Positions 8,039 through 16,887 of a stretch of DNA of 53,914 nt are shown here, piece by piece; position 1 is the first letter of the stretch; the number at the start of each line of letters is the position of its first letter. The position numbers and the translations under genes are program-made. Source of the DNA: Propionibacteriaceae bacterium. GTDB lineage: Bacteria; Actinomycetota; Actinomycetes; Propionibacteriales; Propionibacteriaceae. The stretch lies in contig JAPUEI010000058.1 in the NCBI GenBank assembly GCA_027492675.1, positions 23,036 through 76,949 of the forward strand, given 5' to 3'. Under the pieces are notes generated by a model. It was given only the letters and a program-made list of their open reading frames with translations. It was not told where the DNA came from and made no database searches.

Positions 8039-10897
8039 ATGAGACGCCTTGCTGCTACCGCAGTCTCGGCGGTCGGCCTGCTGCTTCTGCTCGCAGGAGC
8101 CCCGTGGGCGCTGGCCGCCTGGGGCAGGGCAGGCGACCTCGCGGGGATCGACTGGACGCACGCCTTCACCGTTCGCGACGACGGCCACCTGCTGCTCGGT
8201 GTGCTGTCCGTCGTCGGCTGGCTGGCCTGGATCCTGTTGGTACTCGCGATCGTGGTGGAGATCGTCGAAGTCATCGACCGGCTGCGCGCTGAGCGGGCCC
8301 ACCGCCCGCATCGCCTCGTGTCGGTCCCAGGGTTGGATCTCCCCCGCCTGCTCGTGCGGGGGCTGGTCGTCAGCGTGGTCACGGGCGTGGTGAGCCTCGT
8401 GCTGCCTCGCGCGCAAGCCCCGGCTGTCGCCCAGGTTGTCACCGCCCCGGCCGTCGCGACCGTGACGGACCGGTGGGTCGCGTCCGACTCCGCGCCGGTA
8501 CGCGCCGTGGTCGTTCCGGCCTCGCCCGTCGGCGCCAAGGTCACACAGAAGCCGCTCCCCGCCTCGACGCTGCACGTCGTGCGCCCGTACGAGGACCTCC
8601 GAGGCCTCGCCGCGACGTACTACGGCGATGCCTCGCAGTGGCAGCGGATCGCCCAGGCCAACAGCGACCTGCTCAAGGGGCAGGCCGTACTGCGTACGGG
8701 TTGGCGACTTGTGATTCCCGACGTGCCCTCGCCGGACGGCACCAGCGTCGTGGTCGTGTCTCGCGGCGACTCGCTGTCGAAGCTCGCTGCGCGTTACCTC
8801 GGAGACGGCGACCGGTGGCCCGAGATCTACGCGCTCAACCGCGATGTTGTCGCCGACGCGAACGCAATCGACATCGGGTGGCGGCTCAGGTTGCCGGGAA
8901 TCGCGGAGAGTCGGCCGACGACGTCTCCCGCAGCGGCGGAGAGTACGACCTCGGTGGCTGGCCCAGTAGTCACGCCCGAGCGGCCTCCGGCCGATGTGGC
9001 AGCGCACGATGACGTCCCTGTGACGCGCGACGCACCCGTCGCAGAGGAGCCCTCGACGCCGGCCGTCCCGACCCCGAGCACCCCCGAGGTGGCCGATGAC
9101 GCGCGGGAGAGCTTCTCGGTCTCCCAGGCACTGGCGATGGGCATCGTCGGCACGGTCGGAGCCGGGATGGCGTCCGCCGTCGTGCGCACGATCCATCGTC
9201 GGCGCGACGTCCAGCTCGCGCTACGGCCGATGGGTCGGCGCATTCCGTACCCCTCCTCAGATGGAGTGCGAGCCGAGGCGGCCCTGACGCTGGTGGGACT
9301 GCCGGCGGCACGGCCGCTGGGCGTGCCGACGTTGCGGTCTGTTGACGAGGCGGAGCTGGCGACCCGCGTGCTCGCCAAGCGAGGCATCGCGGACACGCCA
9401 TGGGCCCTTGTCACCGCTGGATTCGCCACGGACGGTCCGGTGATGCTCGACCTGGAGGCGCACCGGGTGACGACGATCGACCTCGACGACGTACAGGCGG
9501 CATGGGGTACGGCCAGTGCGTGGGCGCTGGAGCTCGCCTGTACAGACGGTGCGAGTAGCGACGACCCCGTCGGCGGGGGCGCCACAGTGGTGACGGTGGG
9601 GCAGCCGGGCGAGGCGCTCTCGGACGCGGGCGTCGATCGGATCCTGTGGCTGCCGTCGGTCGAGTCGGCGCTCACCGAGCTGGCGGCGACAGCTCGACGT
9701 CAGCGCGAGCAGCTCGCTGCCCGCGACGGCGAGCTGGCCGACGCTCGAGCGGACGCCGACGCGCGCGATGCCTGGTGGCCGCGGGTATACGTGTTCGGCG
9801 CGCTCGACGCCGCCCAGACCCAGCAGCTCGAACGGGCCCTGTTCTCCGGCGTCGGCACCGCGGTGTCGGCAGTGGTCGTCCGGAGCGACACCGACACGCT
9901 GCGCATGGGTCGCGGTGCCCGCCTGTACGGATCGGCCGATCTGGCGGTGATCTCGCCCGACAGCATCTCCGTACGTCCCGTCTCACTGACCGACGAGGGC
10001 AGATCGGCGGTCCTGGAGCTGCTCTCCACCTCGGGCAGCACCGAGACCACGCCCGCGCCCTGGCTCGCCGGCGACGACGTCGCGGACAACGTCCTCCAAC
10101 TCCACCCCCGTCTGACAGCCACGAAGGAGGTCGTCGACGTGGGCGACGACACCCCAGGAGTCACCGACTTCTCCCACCCGACGCTCATGTTGCTGGGCCC
10201 GATCCAGCTCGTGGGCGCCGCAGGCGCACCTCCGGCTCGCGCGGAGAGGTCCTGCATCGAGTACTGCGCGTGGATGGTCGAACACCCCGGGGCCACCGCC
10301 GGACAGATGGCGGCGGCGCTGATGGTGGCCGAGACCACACGGCGCTCGAACGTCAGCCGGCTGCGCGGGTGGCTCGGCACGACAGAGGGCGGGGACGCGT
10401 ACCTGCCCGAGGCGTACACGGGCCGTCTGTACCTGGATGCCACCGTCAGCTCCGACTGGCAACGCCTCCAGACCCTTGTCAGCCCGGGGATCAACCGGGT
10501 CAACGTGACCACGCTGGTGTCCGCGCTCAAGCTCGTCCGGGGCGCCCCGCTGGCCGATGCGGCTCCCGGGCAATGGCTCTGGGCCGAGGAGCTGCGCATC
10601 GACATGGCCAGCCTGATCCGCGATATCGGCGCCCGCGTCTGCGAGGTCGCGCTGGCCGAGGGCGACATCGACCTGGCGCGCTGGGCAACCTCCCGGGCCC
10701 TCACCGCGAACCCTGGTGACGAGCTGCTGGTACGTCTCCGTCTCCGCACCGAGCACCGCGCCGGCAACCGACCCGAGGTGGAACGCCTGGTCCTGCAGCT
10801 CACGCGTCACGCCCGCATGCTCGGCATCGACCTCGACGACGAGACCGTACGAGCCATCCAGGAAGCGATCGAGGGTCAGCCGCGCGCTCGCGCCTGA
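8039..10897 (+). CDS. Membrane LysM protein with C-terminal BTAD-type domain
   Basis: The protein has 952 residues. Membrane segments lie at about 9-27, 51-75 and 106-125; two LysM repeats at about 178-231 (LHVVRPYEDLRGLAATYYGD) and 237-285 (VVVVSRGDSLSKLAARYLGD); then a Pro/Thr linker, a further helix at about 358-383, a long middle region, and a C-terminal winged-helix plus bacterial transcriptional activator domain (about 715-945). LysM domains bind peptidoglycan; BTAD domains occur in SARP-type regulators. Such proteins recur beside actinobacterial Tad loci. It could link wall state to pilus expression or assembly; that is inference. The ATG overlaps no other gene. Confidence 0.85.
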   Translation: MRRLAATAVSAVGLLLLLAGAPWALAAWGRAGDLAGIDWTHAFTVRDDGHLLLGVLSVVGWLAWILLVLAIVVEIVEVIDRLRAERAHRPHRLVSVPGLDLPRLLVRGLVVSVVTGVVSLVLPRAQAPAVAQVVTAPAVATVTDRWVASDSAPVRAVVVPASPVGAKVTQKPLPASTLHVVRPYEDLRGLAATYYGDASQWQRIAQANSDLLKGQAVLRTGWRLVIPDVPSPDGTSVVVVSRGDSLSKLAARYLGDGDRWPEIYALNRDVVADANAIDIGWRLRLPGIAESRPTTSPAAAESTTSVAGPVVTPERPPADVAAHDDVPVTRDAPVAEEPSTPAVPTPSTPEVADDARESFSVSQALAMGIVGTVGAGMASAVVRTIHRRRDVQLALRPMGRRIPYPSSDGVRAEAALTLVGLPAARPLGVPTLRSVDEAELATRVLAKRGIADTPWALVTAGFATDGPVMLDLEAHRVTTIDLDDVQAAWGTASAWALELACTDGASSDDPVGGGATVVTVGQPGEALSDAGVDRILWLPSVESALTELAATARRQREQLAARDGELADARADADARDAWWPRVYVFGALDAAQTQQLERALFSGVGTAVSAVVVRSDTDTLRMGRGARLYGSADLAVISPDSISVRPVSLTDEGRSAVLELLSTSGSTETTPAPWLAGDDVADNVLQLHPRLTATKEVVDVGDDTPGVTDFSHPTLMLLGPIQLVGAAGAPPARAERSCIEYCAWMVEHPGATAGQMAAALMVAETTRRSNVSRLRGWLGTTEGGDAYLPEAYTGRLYLDATVSSDWQRLQTLVSPGINRVNVTTLVSALKLVRGAPLADAAPGQWLWAEELRIDMASLIRDIGARVCEVALAEGDIDLARWATSRALTANPGDELLVRLRLRTEHRAGNRPEVERLVLQLTRHARMLGIDLDDETVRAIQEAIEGQPRARA

Positions 10898-11008
10898 CGC
10901 CGAGCGCCGACCACGGGGTCGTCCCCGCAACCATTGACACGACCCCGACGCGGTGGAACTGTCGGGCCCGTACGGCGCACCACCTCACCACCCTCCAGAG
11001 GAGCTGCA

Positions 11009-12859
11009 ATGAAGCGGCATTCATCGTCGACCGTCCGGCCCATCAGACCCCTGCTGGTCGCCGCCATCTTCCTCAGCACGCTCGTCGCGTCGCTGTCGCT
11101 GGGTGGCACCGCGGTCGCCTCGCCCCCGGTCAGAACCGTGGACTTCGGCCCGAACGTGATCGTCTTCGACCCGAGCATGCCGGTCGCCGACATCCAGGCG
11201 AAGGTCGACGCCATCCGCGACCGCCAGGTCAACAACGAGATGGGGACCGACAGGTACGCGCTGTTGTTCAAGCCCGGCACGTACGGCAGCGCGGCCACGC
11301 CGCTGATCATCCAGGTCGGCTACTACACCGAGGTCGCCGGCCTCGGCCTGAACCCGAGCGACGTCGTCATCAACGGCCACGTCGACGTCTACAACCGCTG
11401 CCTGGCGCCCGACAACTGCATCGCGCTGGACAACTTCTGGCGGACGGTCTCGAACCTCACGATCAACGTCATGGGCCTGTCCGACTGCCGCGCGTCCGGC
11501 AACTTCTGGGCCGCCTCGCAGGCGTCCCCCATGCGGCGGGTCAACATCAGCGGCGGCAACCTCACGCTGATGGACTACTGCACCGCCGGACCGCAGTACG
11601 CCAGCGGCGGCTTCATCGCCGACTCGAAGACCGGCTTCGTCATCAACGGCTCGCAGCAGCAGTACTACGTGCGCGACAGCTCCATCGGCGGCTGGTCCAA
11701 CGGCGTCTGGAACCAGGTCTTCTCCGGCGTCATCGGCGCCCCAGCCGAGTGCTTCCCGGCGAACGCCAACGGCTGCGGCGGCCCGTACACCACCCTGGCC
11801 ACCACCCCGACGAGCAAGGAGAAGCCGTACCTCTACGTCGACGCCTCCGGCTCGTACAACGTCTTCGTGCCGTCGGTGCGTACGAACGCGTCCGGGACCT
11901 CCTGGGGCAACCTGCCCACTCCCGGCCGCTCGATCCCGTTGTCGCGCTTCTTCGTCGCGAAGCCGTCGGACTCGATCAGGACCATCAACGCGGCTCTCGA
12001 TCGCGGCCTGAACCTGCTGTTCACGCCCGGTGTGTACGACGTGGCGCGGACCATCGACGTGCAGCGCGCTGACACCGTCGTGCTCGGCCTCGGCATGGCC
12101 ACGCTCACCGCGGTCAAGGGCGCGGTCGTCATGGACGTCCAGGCGGGCGGCGTCGACCTCGCCGGCTTCACGGTCGACGCCGGCACCGTGAACTCGCCCG
12201 TGCTCGTACGCATCGGCTCCGGTCACGGACACCACGGCGATTCCCGCACGCCGACCGCTCTGCAGGACGTGTTCTTCCGCATCGGCGGCCCGCACGTCGG
12301 CAAGGCGACCGTCAGCCTCGAGGTCAACGACGACGGCGTGATCCTCGACGACATCTGGTCGTGGCGCGCTGACCACGGCGTCGCCGGCTCGGTCGGCTGG
12401 ACGATCAACACCGCCCGCAACGGCGTCATCGTCAACGGCGACAACGTGACAGCGACCGGCCTGTTCGTCGAGCACTACCAGCAGACGAACGTCATCTGGA
12501 ACGGCCGCGGCGGCAAGGTGGTCTTCTTCCAGAACGAGCTGGCGTACGACCCGCCCAGCCAGGCCGCGTTCCAGCAGCCCAACGGCGTCAAGGGCTGGCC
12601 CGCGCTGAAGGTCACCGCCCGCACCTTCAAGGGGTACGGGATGGGCAGCTACTCCTTCTTCAACCAGGGCGTGGACGTCTACGCGGCCAACGCGTTCGAG
12701 GTGCCCAGCACGCTCGCGCCGGGAAGCCTGCACAACCTGCTCACGGTGTTCCTCAACGCGAACGGCGGGATCCTCAACGTCGTGAACGGGGTCGGTGGCT
12801 CGGCGACAGGGGCCAACCCGTCCGTACCCGTCGCGGTGGTCAACTACCCGGCCGTCTGA
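11009..12859 (+). CDS. Secreted right-handed beta-helix protein (GH55/pectate-lyase-like fold)
   Basis: The protein has 616 residues from the ATG preceded by AGAGGAG. A signal peptide is clear: a basic start, a hydrophobic core LLVAAIFLSTLVASLSLG and a likely cut after TAVAS. The body is rich in Asn/Gly/Val repeats (YTEVAGLGLNPSDVVINGHV, VDLAGFTVDAGT, NGVIVNGDNVTATGLFVEH), with two halves that each look like a beta-helix start (ALLFKPGTYG; LLFTPGVYDV), as in GH55-type enzymes. Similar actinobacterial proteins are often mislabelled adenylyl cyclase. The substrate is unknown; glycan binding or cleavage is likely. Confidence 0.7.
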   Translation: MKRHSSSTVRPIRPLLVAAIFLSTLVASLSLGGTAVASPPVRTVDFGPNVIVFDPSMPVADIQAKVDAIRDRQVNNEMGTDRYALLFKPGTYGSAATPLIIQVGYYTEVAGLGLNPSDVVINGHVDVYNRCLAPDNCIALDNFWRTVSNLTINVMGLSDCRASGNFWAASQASPMRRVNISGGNLTLMDYCTAGPQYASGGFIADSKTGFVINGSQQQYYVRDSSIGGWSNGVWNQVFSGVIGAPAECFPANANGCGGPYTTLATTPTSKEKPYLYVDASGSYNVFVPSVRTNASGTSWGNLPTPGRSIPLSRFFVAKPSDSIRTINAALDRGLNLLFTPGVYDVARTIDVQRADTVVLGLGMATLTAVKGAVVMDVQAGGVDLAGFTVDAGTVNSPVLVRIGSGHGHHGDSRTPTALQDVFFRIGGPHVGKATVSLEVNDDGVILDDIWSWRADHGVAGSVGWTINTARNGVIVNGDNVTATGLFVEHYQQTNVIWNGRGGKVVFFQNELAYDPPSQAAFQQPNGVKGWPALKVTARTFKGYGMGSYSFFNQGVDVYAANAFEVPSTLAPGSLHNLLTVFLNANGGILNVVNGVGGSATGANPSVPVAVVNYPAV

Positions 12860-12935
12860 GATTTCTCGGCGGATTGCGCAACCTCGGGGACCCCTCGCGC
12901 GTGAGGACGTGTGAGGGGATCCCTGAGGAGGCACT

Positions 12936-14081
12936 ATGACTGATGGTCCAGTGATTGGCGGAGACGACGCACAGGCGAGCCCGCTGCCCACGAAGCAACG
13001 CTTCCGCTGGCGGCGGGTGGCGCTGCTGAGCCTGGTTGTCGTGGTCGCGGTGTTCATCGGCGCGGTCGCGTACTCGGCGGTGCGGCTGAACAACTCCGTC
13101 TCGTCGATCCCTCGTGACCCCTCCGCGATGCCTTCAGGAAGCCGTCCGCCGTCAGCGACGACGTCGCAGAACGCCAAGTACCAGCCGATGAACATCCTGC
13201 TGCTGGGCAGCGACACGCGCGGCAAGGACAACGGCAACAGCGACACGATGATCGTGCTGCACCTGACCGCGGACCGGAAGGCGGCCTACCTCGTGTCGTT
13301 CCCCCGTGACATGTGGGTGACGGTCCCCGGTCTCGGACAGGCGCGCATCAACGCCGCGTACTCCACGGGAGGCACCCCCCGGGCGGTCGAGACGCTCGAG
13401 AAGCTCACGGGGGCGCGCATCGACCACACGGTCGTCACGGACTTCAGCGGTTTCGTCGGGCTCGTCGACACGGTGGGCCCCGTCACCGTCGACAACCCGG
13501 TGGGGTCGACCAAGATCGAGCCGGACGCGAAGGGCGTGTCGTACGACTTCCGGAAGACCGGGCCGCTCACGCTCACCAGCGGGGACATGGCGCTCGCCTA
13601 CGTGCGCGAGCGGATGAACCTGCCCAGGAGCGACTTCGACCGTACGTTGCGGCAGCGGGCGTTCCTGCGGGCGATCGCGTTGAAGGTGATGACACCCGAC
13701 GTGCTGGCGAACCCCGGGAAGCTGAACGACGTCATCACCTCGATCAGCCAGTACCTGACGCTGGACGCCCAGATGTCGAACACCGAGATCTACTCGTTGG
13801 CCGCATCGATGACCGGGATCACCAGCAGTGATCAGATCCACCTGATCATGGCGCCCATCGCGGGACCGCAGACGATCAACGGTGCCGACGTCGAGAGGTA
13901 CGACGTCGCGGGCGTAGCGGCCTTGGGCAAGGCGCTGCAGAACGACACGATGGCTGAGTACGTGGCGGCGTACCCCTCGGTGGAGTCCGGTGGTCCGACC
14001 ACCTCGGCTTCACCCCCCGCCAAGCCATCGACCCCGGCCAAGCCGTCGAGCAAGCCCACGGCGACGAAGTCGACGCGCTGA
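12936..14081 (+). CDS. LytR-CpsA-Psr (LCP) family ligase
   Basis: The protein has 381 residues: a cytoplasmic start, one helix (about 28-48), then the LCP domain (about 88-245) with ILLLGSDTRG, SDTMIVLHL, VSFPRDMWV and RINAAYSTGG, and Asp/Arg residues later in YVRERMNLPRSDFDRTLRQR. LCP enzymes attach secondary glycans to peptidoglycan or transfer lipid-linked polymers. The C-terminus is a Pro/Ser/Lys-rich tail. GGAGG precedes the ATG. The stop touches the stop of the next, convergent gene. Confidence 0.93.
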   Translation: MTDGPVIGGDDAQASPLPTKQRFRWRRVALLSLVVVVAVFIGAVAYSAVRLNNSVSSIPRDPSAMPSGSRPPSATTSQNAKYQPMNILLLGSDTRGKDNGNSDTMIVLHLTADRKAAYLVSFPRDMWVTVPGLGQARINAAYSTGGTPRAVETLEKLTGARIDHTVVTDFSGFVGLVDTVGPVTVDNPVGSTKIEPDAKGVSYDFRKTGPLTLTSGDMALAYVRERMNLPRSDFDRTLRQRAFLRAIALKVMTPDVLANPGKLNDVITSISQYLTLDAQMSNTEIYSLAASMTGITSSDQIHLIMAPIAGPQTINGADVERYDVAGVAALGKALQNDTMAEYVAAYPSVESGGPTTSASPPAKPSTPAKPSSKPTATKSTR

Positions 14082-14492
14082 TCAGCGCTTCTGGTCGAGC
14101 ACCCGGTCGAGGAACTCGCTGAGGTCACCCGTCTCGCCGTCACGGCCGCCACGGCCGACGACGAGCGGTGGCGGAGTGGCCTTCAGCCGTACGCCTCGCA
14201 GCCGATCCATCAGGCCTGATCCGCCAGGCACGGTGAGCTGGTAGTAGCCGCCATCCGTGCCGACGGCGATGGACTTGTTCTTGCGGATGTACCAGCCGAC
14301 CTTGTCGGTCTTCACCTCGGCGCCCGAGAACGTACGCGCTCGCAGCGGCTCTGGCGCGATCCCGAGCTCCATGGCCTGGGCCACGAAGCCGTCGATCATC
14401 ACCTGCGCGCGTTCCGACTCGAACCGGCTCGACGAGGCCGCCAGCTCGGCCCGAATGCGCGCATCCTCGGCGCGGCCGCTCCACTGCGTCAC
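14082..14492 (-). CDS. Conserved hypothetical protein
   Basis: The protein has 136 residues from GTG 14492, preceded on its strand by GGAGGGA. It contains a helical N-terminus (RAEDARIRAELAASSSRFESE), then a beta-rich part with TDKVGWYIRKNKSIAVGTDGGYYQLTVPGG. No membrane segment or known catalytic motif is seen. It is convergent with, and directly abuts, the LCP gene, and is divergent from the MFS gene. The frame is open further upstream, but the ribosome site supports this start. Function not recognised. Confidence 0.72.
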   Translation of the reverse strand: MTQWSGRAEDARIRAELAASSSRFESERAQVMIDGFVAQAMELGIAPEPLRARTFSGAEVKTDKVGWYIRKNKSIAVGTDGGYYQLTVPGGSGLMDRLRGVRLKATPPPLVVGRGGRDGETGDLSEFLDRVLDQKR

Positions 14493-14598
14493 GAGTCCCT
14501 CCTTCGCTTCCGGAGATAACGAACTTACAACGGCGACCGCAGCCCTGCCAGGTAGTCTTCTGACGGTCGCCCGCGCGGGGCACCGATACAAGGAGCAC

Positions 14599-15948
14599 AT
14601 GGTGCGGGTCTTCTCCAGCGTCGCCGGCCTCTGGCGACACGAGGCGTTCCGGCGTCTGCTCCTGCTCCGCATCATCACGCAGACCGCCGACGGCTGCGTC
14701 CAGGTCGGGCTCGCGTCGTACGTGCTGTTCTCGCCCTACCAGCAGCCAGACGGCTGGTCGATCGCCGCGATCTTGGCGCTCACCCTGCTGCCGTTCAGCG
14801 TCCTCGGGCCCTTCGTCAGCACGGTGCTGGATCGGTGGTCGCGGCGCCAGATCATCCTTGTCACCGACTCCGGCCGGGTGCTGGTCGCCCTGGCGATCGG
14901 TGCGATCGTGTTCTCCGGAGATCGCACGGCCCCGATGCAGTACGCGCTCGCCGGGGTCGCCCTCGTCGCGCTCAGCGCGAACCGCTTCCTCCTGGCGGCG
15001 ATCTCGTCGTCGCTCGCCCACACGGTGGAGCCGGACGAATACCTCTCGGCCAACACCGTCATGCCGCTCGTGGGTCCGCTGGGCGCGGTGATCGGCGGGG
15101 GCGTCGTGCTCGGCGCCCGCTTCCTCCTCGGCAAGGCGCTGCCGCTGTACCAGGCGGACGCGTTCGCGTTCGGGCTCGCCGCGTGCGGGTTCGCGACGTC
15201 CGCGTTCATGGCCAGCCGCTTCAGCCGTACGGCCCTCGGCCCGGACCATCATCATCACCACACCGCGCGCGACGTCTTCCAGGGACTCGTGGCCGCGCTC
15301 GGTCACCTGTCCCACCACAAGCCGGCCGCGCTCGGGCTCATCACCCTCGGCGTGCAGCGTGTCCTGTGGGGCATCGCGATGGTCGGCACGATCCTGATCT
15401 ACCGCAACCACTTCCACGCCGTGACCGAGGTCAACGCGGCGATGGCCGACCTCGGCGTCTGGGCGCTCGCCACGGGGATCGGCTTCTTCGCGGCGTCGGC
15501 GGTCACGCCACCGATGGCAGCCCGCGTCGGAGTGCGCCGCTGGATGATCGTGCTGGGCCTGGCGGCTGGCATCTTCCAAGCGTTCCCTGGATCCGTTTTC
15601 ATGCGAGTCTCGTTGGTTGCCGCGTCGTTCCTGCTGGGCCTGGTCGCGCAGTCATTCAAGATCTGCACGGATACGTTGGTGCAGGCGCACATCGAGGACG
15701 GGTACAAGGGTCGCGTGTTCGTGCTGTACGACATGATCTTCAACGCGGCCACGGTGGTGGCGGCAGTGATCGCAGCTGCGGTTCTGCCCGCCGACGGGCT
15801 CTCGCTTCCCATCTTCCTCGGCCTGGCCGTCGCCTACCTGGTGCTCGCCGGAGCGTTCACCCTAGTCAGTGGACGTTTGGGTGCTGGCACGTTTGATCGC
15901 GGGACCGAGTCGGCCAAGGAACCAGCGCCGAGCGCACCGGTTGCGTAG
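14599..15948 (+). CDS. MFS transporter
   Basis: The protein has 449 residues and about 10-12 hydrophobic helices. The A-like motif DRWSRRQIILVTDSGRVLVA between helices 2 and 3 fits the major facilitator superfamily; a second, weaker pattern AARVGVRRWMI marks the other half. A histidine-rich cytoplasmic loop, GPDHHHHHTARD, falls in the middle. AAGGAG lies 4 bases before the ATG. The frame is open far upstream, but that part lies over the divergent promoter and the minus-strand gene. Substrate unknown; drug efflux is the default guess. Confidence 0.85.
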   Translation: MVRVFSSVAGLWRHEAFRRLLLLRIITQTADGCVQVGLASYVLFSPYQQPDGWSIAAILALTLLPFSVLGPFVSTVLDRWSRRQIILVTDSGRVLVALAIGAIVFSGDRTAPMQYALAGVALVALSANRFLLAAISSSLAHTVEPDEYLSANTVMPLVGPLGAVIGGGVVLGARFLLGKALPLYQADAFAFGLAACGFATSAFMASRFSRTALGPDHHHHHTARDVFQGLVAALGHLSHHKPAALGLITLGVQRVLWGIAMVGTILIYRNHFHAVTEVNAAMADLGVWALATGIGFFAASAVTPPMAARVGVRRWMIVLGLAAGIFQAFPGSVFMRVSLVAASFLLGLVAQSFKICTDTLVQAHIEDGYKGRVFVLYDMIFNAATVVAAVIAAAVLPADGLSLPIFLGLAVAYLVLAGAFTLVSGRLGAGTFDRGTESAKEPAPSAPVA

Positions 15949-15988
15949 CGAGGATTTCCGCGGGACGAAAGCCCCCGGACAGCACCAA

Positions 15989-16016
15989 GGGGCTGCGGGA
16001 TAGTCCCAGCAGCCCC
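15989..16016 (+). terminator. Hairpin terminator after MFS gene
   Basis: GGGGCTGC at 15989-15996 pairs with GCAGCCCC at 16009-16016, with an inner GGGA/TCCC stem and a TAG loop. It lies 40 bases after the MFS stop. No T-run follows, which is common in high-G+C genomes. Confidence 0.75.
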
Positions 16017-16424
16017 CCAGGCTATGGACCACATGGTGGTGTGCACAGCATGTCAGATATCTCGACGGGCGAACGAACCGACCGCATCACGATCTGGTCA
16101 CGAACACTAATGCGGACGAGAGCCGCGTCCCTTCGGTGGGTACAGGCGCCTGGGGTTGAACCCCGAGCCGGCTCACCGGCTGCACGCCGGGGCCGTACGA
16201 CTACGGTCTTGATCTTGTGGCGCGCTTGAGGATGCCATGGTCAGACGCGAAGGACCGTGCCTGCGACCGATCGGCGGCCTGACTAGGCGGGACGCTGGTC
16301 ACGAATCGATAACGAAGTCTGCGGGTCGCGGCGTTTCGTCGACATGAGTGGGGTGTGAACGTCCTCATGACCTTTACGTCACCTTAGGCCTGGCTGCTAG
16401 CCTCTCGCCAGATAAGTGCAACCT
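16017..16424. other. Gene-free stretch before second Tad locus
   Basis: About 400 bases without a convincing gene. A 62-codon frame (16041-16229) lacks a ribosome site and family pattern. Short palindromes occur (GGGGTTGAACCCC near 16152; GAGCCGGCTC near 16167). A promoter for the downstream TadE-like gene should be here, but no convincing -35/-10 pair is seen. Confidence 0.4.
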
Positions 16425-16458
16425 GGGGGGGAGGCACGAGTCAGTCCCTGGCTGACTC
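16425..16458 (+). promoter_or_regulatory. Ribosome site followed by hairpin before TadE-like gene
   Basis: A strong G-rich Shine-Dalgarno stretch (GGGGGGAGG, about 16426-16434) lies some 30 bases from the ATG at 16466, too far for normal use. Between them, GAGTCAG (16438-16444) pairs perfectly with CTGACTC (16452-16458). Folding this hairpin would bring the ribosome site close to the start region. Confidence 0.5.
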
Positions 16459-16465
16459 GGTGGTT

Positions 16466-16885
16466 ATGTTGTCACGAATGACGCGCCGTTGGCGCGACAG
16501 AGGAGCCGCTGCAGTCGAGTTCGCGCTCGTCATGCCCGTGCTCATCGTCCTCATCTTCGGTTCCATCGAGTTCGGACTCGCTGTCCAGGCCCGCACCATG
16601 GTCGGCAACGCCGCTCGTGAAGGCGTCCGCGTGGCCAGCCTCGGAGGCAGCAGCGCCGACGTTCAGACAGCCGCACTCAACGCGCTCGGCCCGGTGTCGG
16701 GCACGAAGACGGTCACCGTCACCTGCACGACGCCGCTCGGCAACAGCTGCGTCATCGGCGCGCCGAACTCCGGGAACACCGCGACCGTGGTCGTCACCGT
16801 GAACTACACCGGCATCACCGGCATGTTCCCCTCCCTGACCAACGCAACTCTCTCGGGTTCCAGCTACATGAGGATCGAGACCTGA
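16466..16885 (+). CDS. TadE-like pseudopilin (second locus)
   Basis: The protein has 139 residues. After MLSRMTRRWRD comes RGAAAVEFALVMPVLIVLIF, the classic TadE motif (Gly, Glu at +5, then a hydrophobic helix), then an Ala-rich helix and a beta-rich domain with two cysteines (VTVTCTTP; NSCVIG). GTG 16460 and ATG 16478 are in-frame alternatives. The next gene starts two bases after its stop, so the pair is surely co-transcribed. Confidence 0.87.
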   Translation: MLSRMTRRWRDRGAAAVEFALVMPVLIVLIFGSIEFGLAVQARTMVGNAAREGVRVASLGGSSADVQTAALNALGPVSGTKTVTVTCTTPLGNSCVIGAPNSGNTATVVVTVNYTGITGMFPSLTNATLSGSSYMRIET

Positions 16886-16887
16886 AC

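Noticed and set aside
7836..8042. 68-codon frame between the TadG-like and LysM genes
   Set aside because: It covers the shared promoter box and lacks a recognisable protein pattern.
16041..16229. 62-codon frame in the gap after the MFS gene
   Set aside because: No ribosome site, no conserved pattern and composition unlike the flanking genes.
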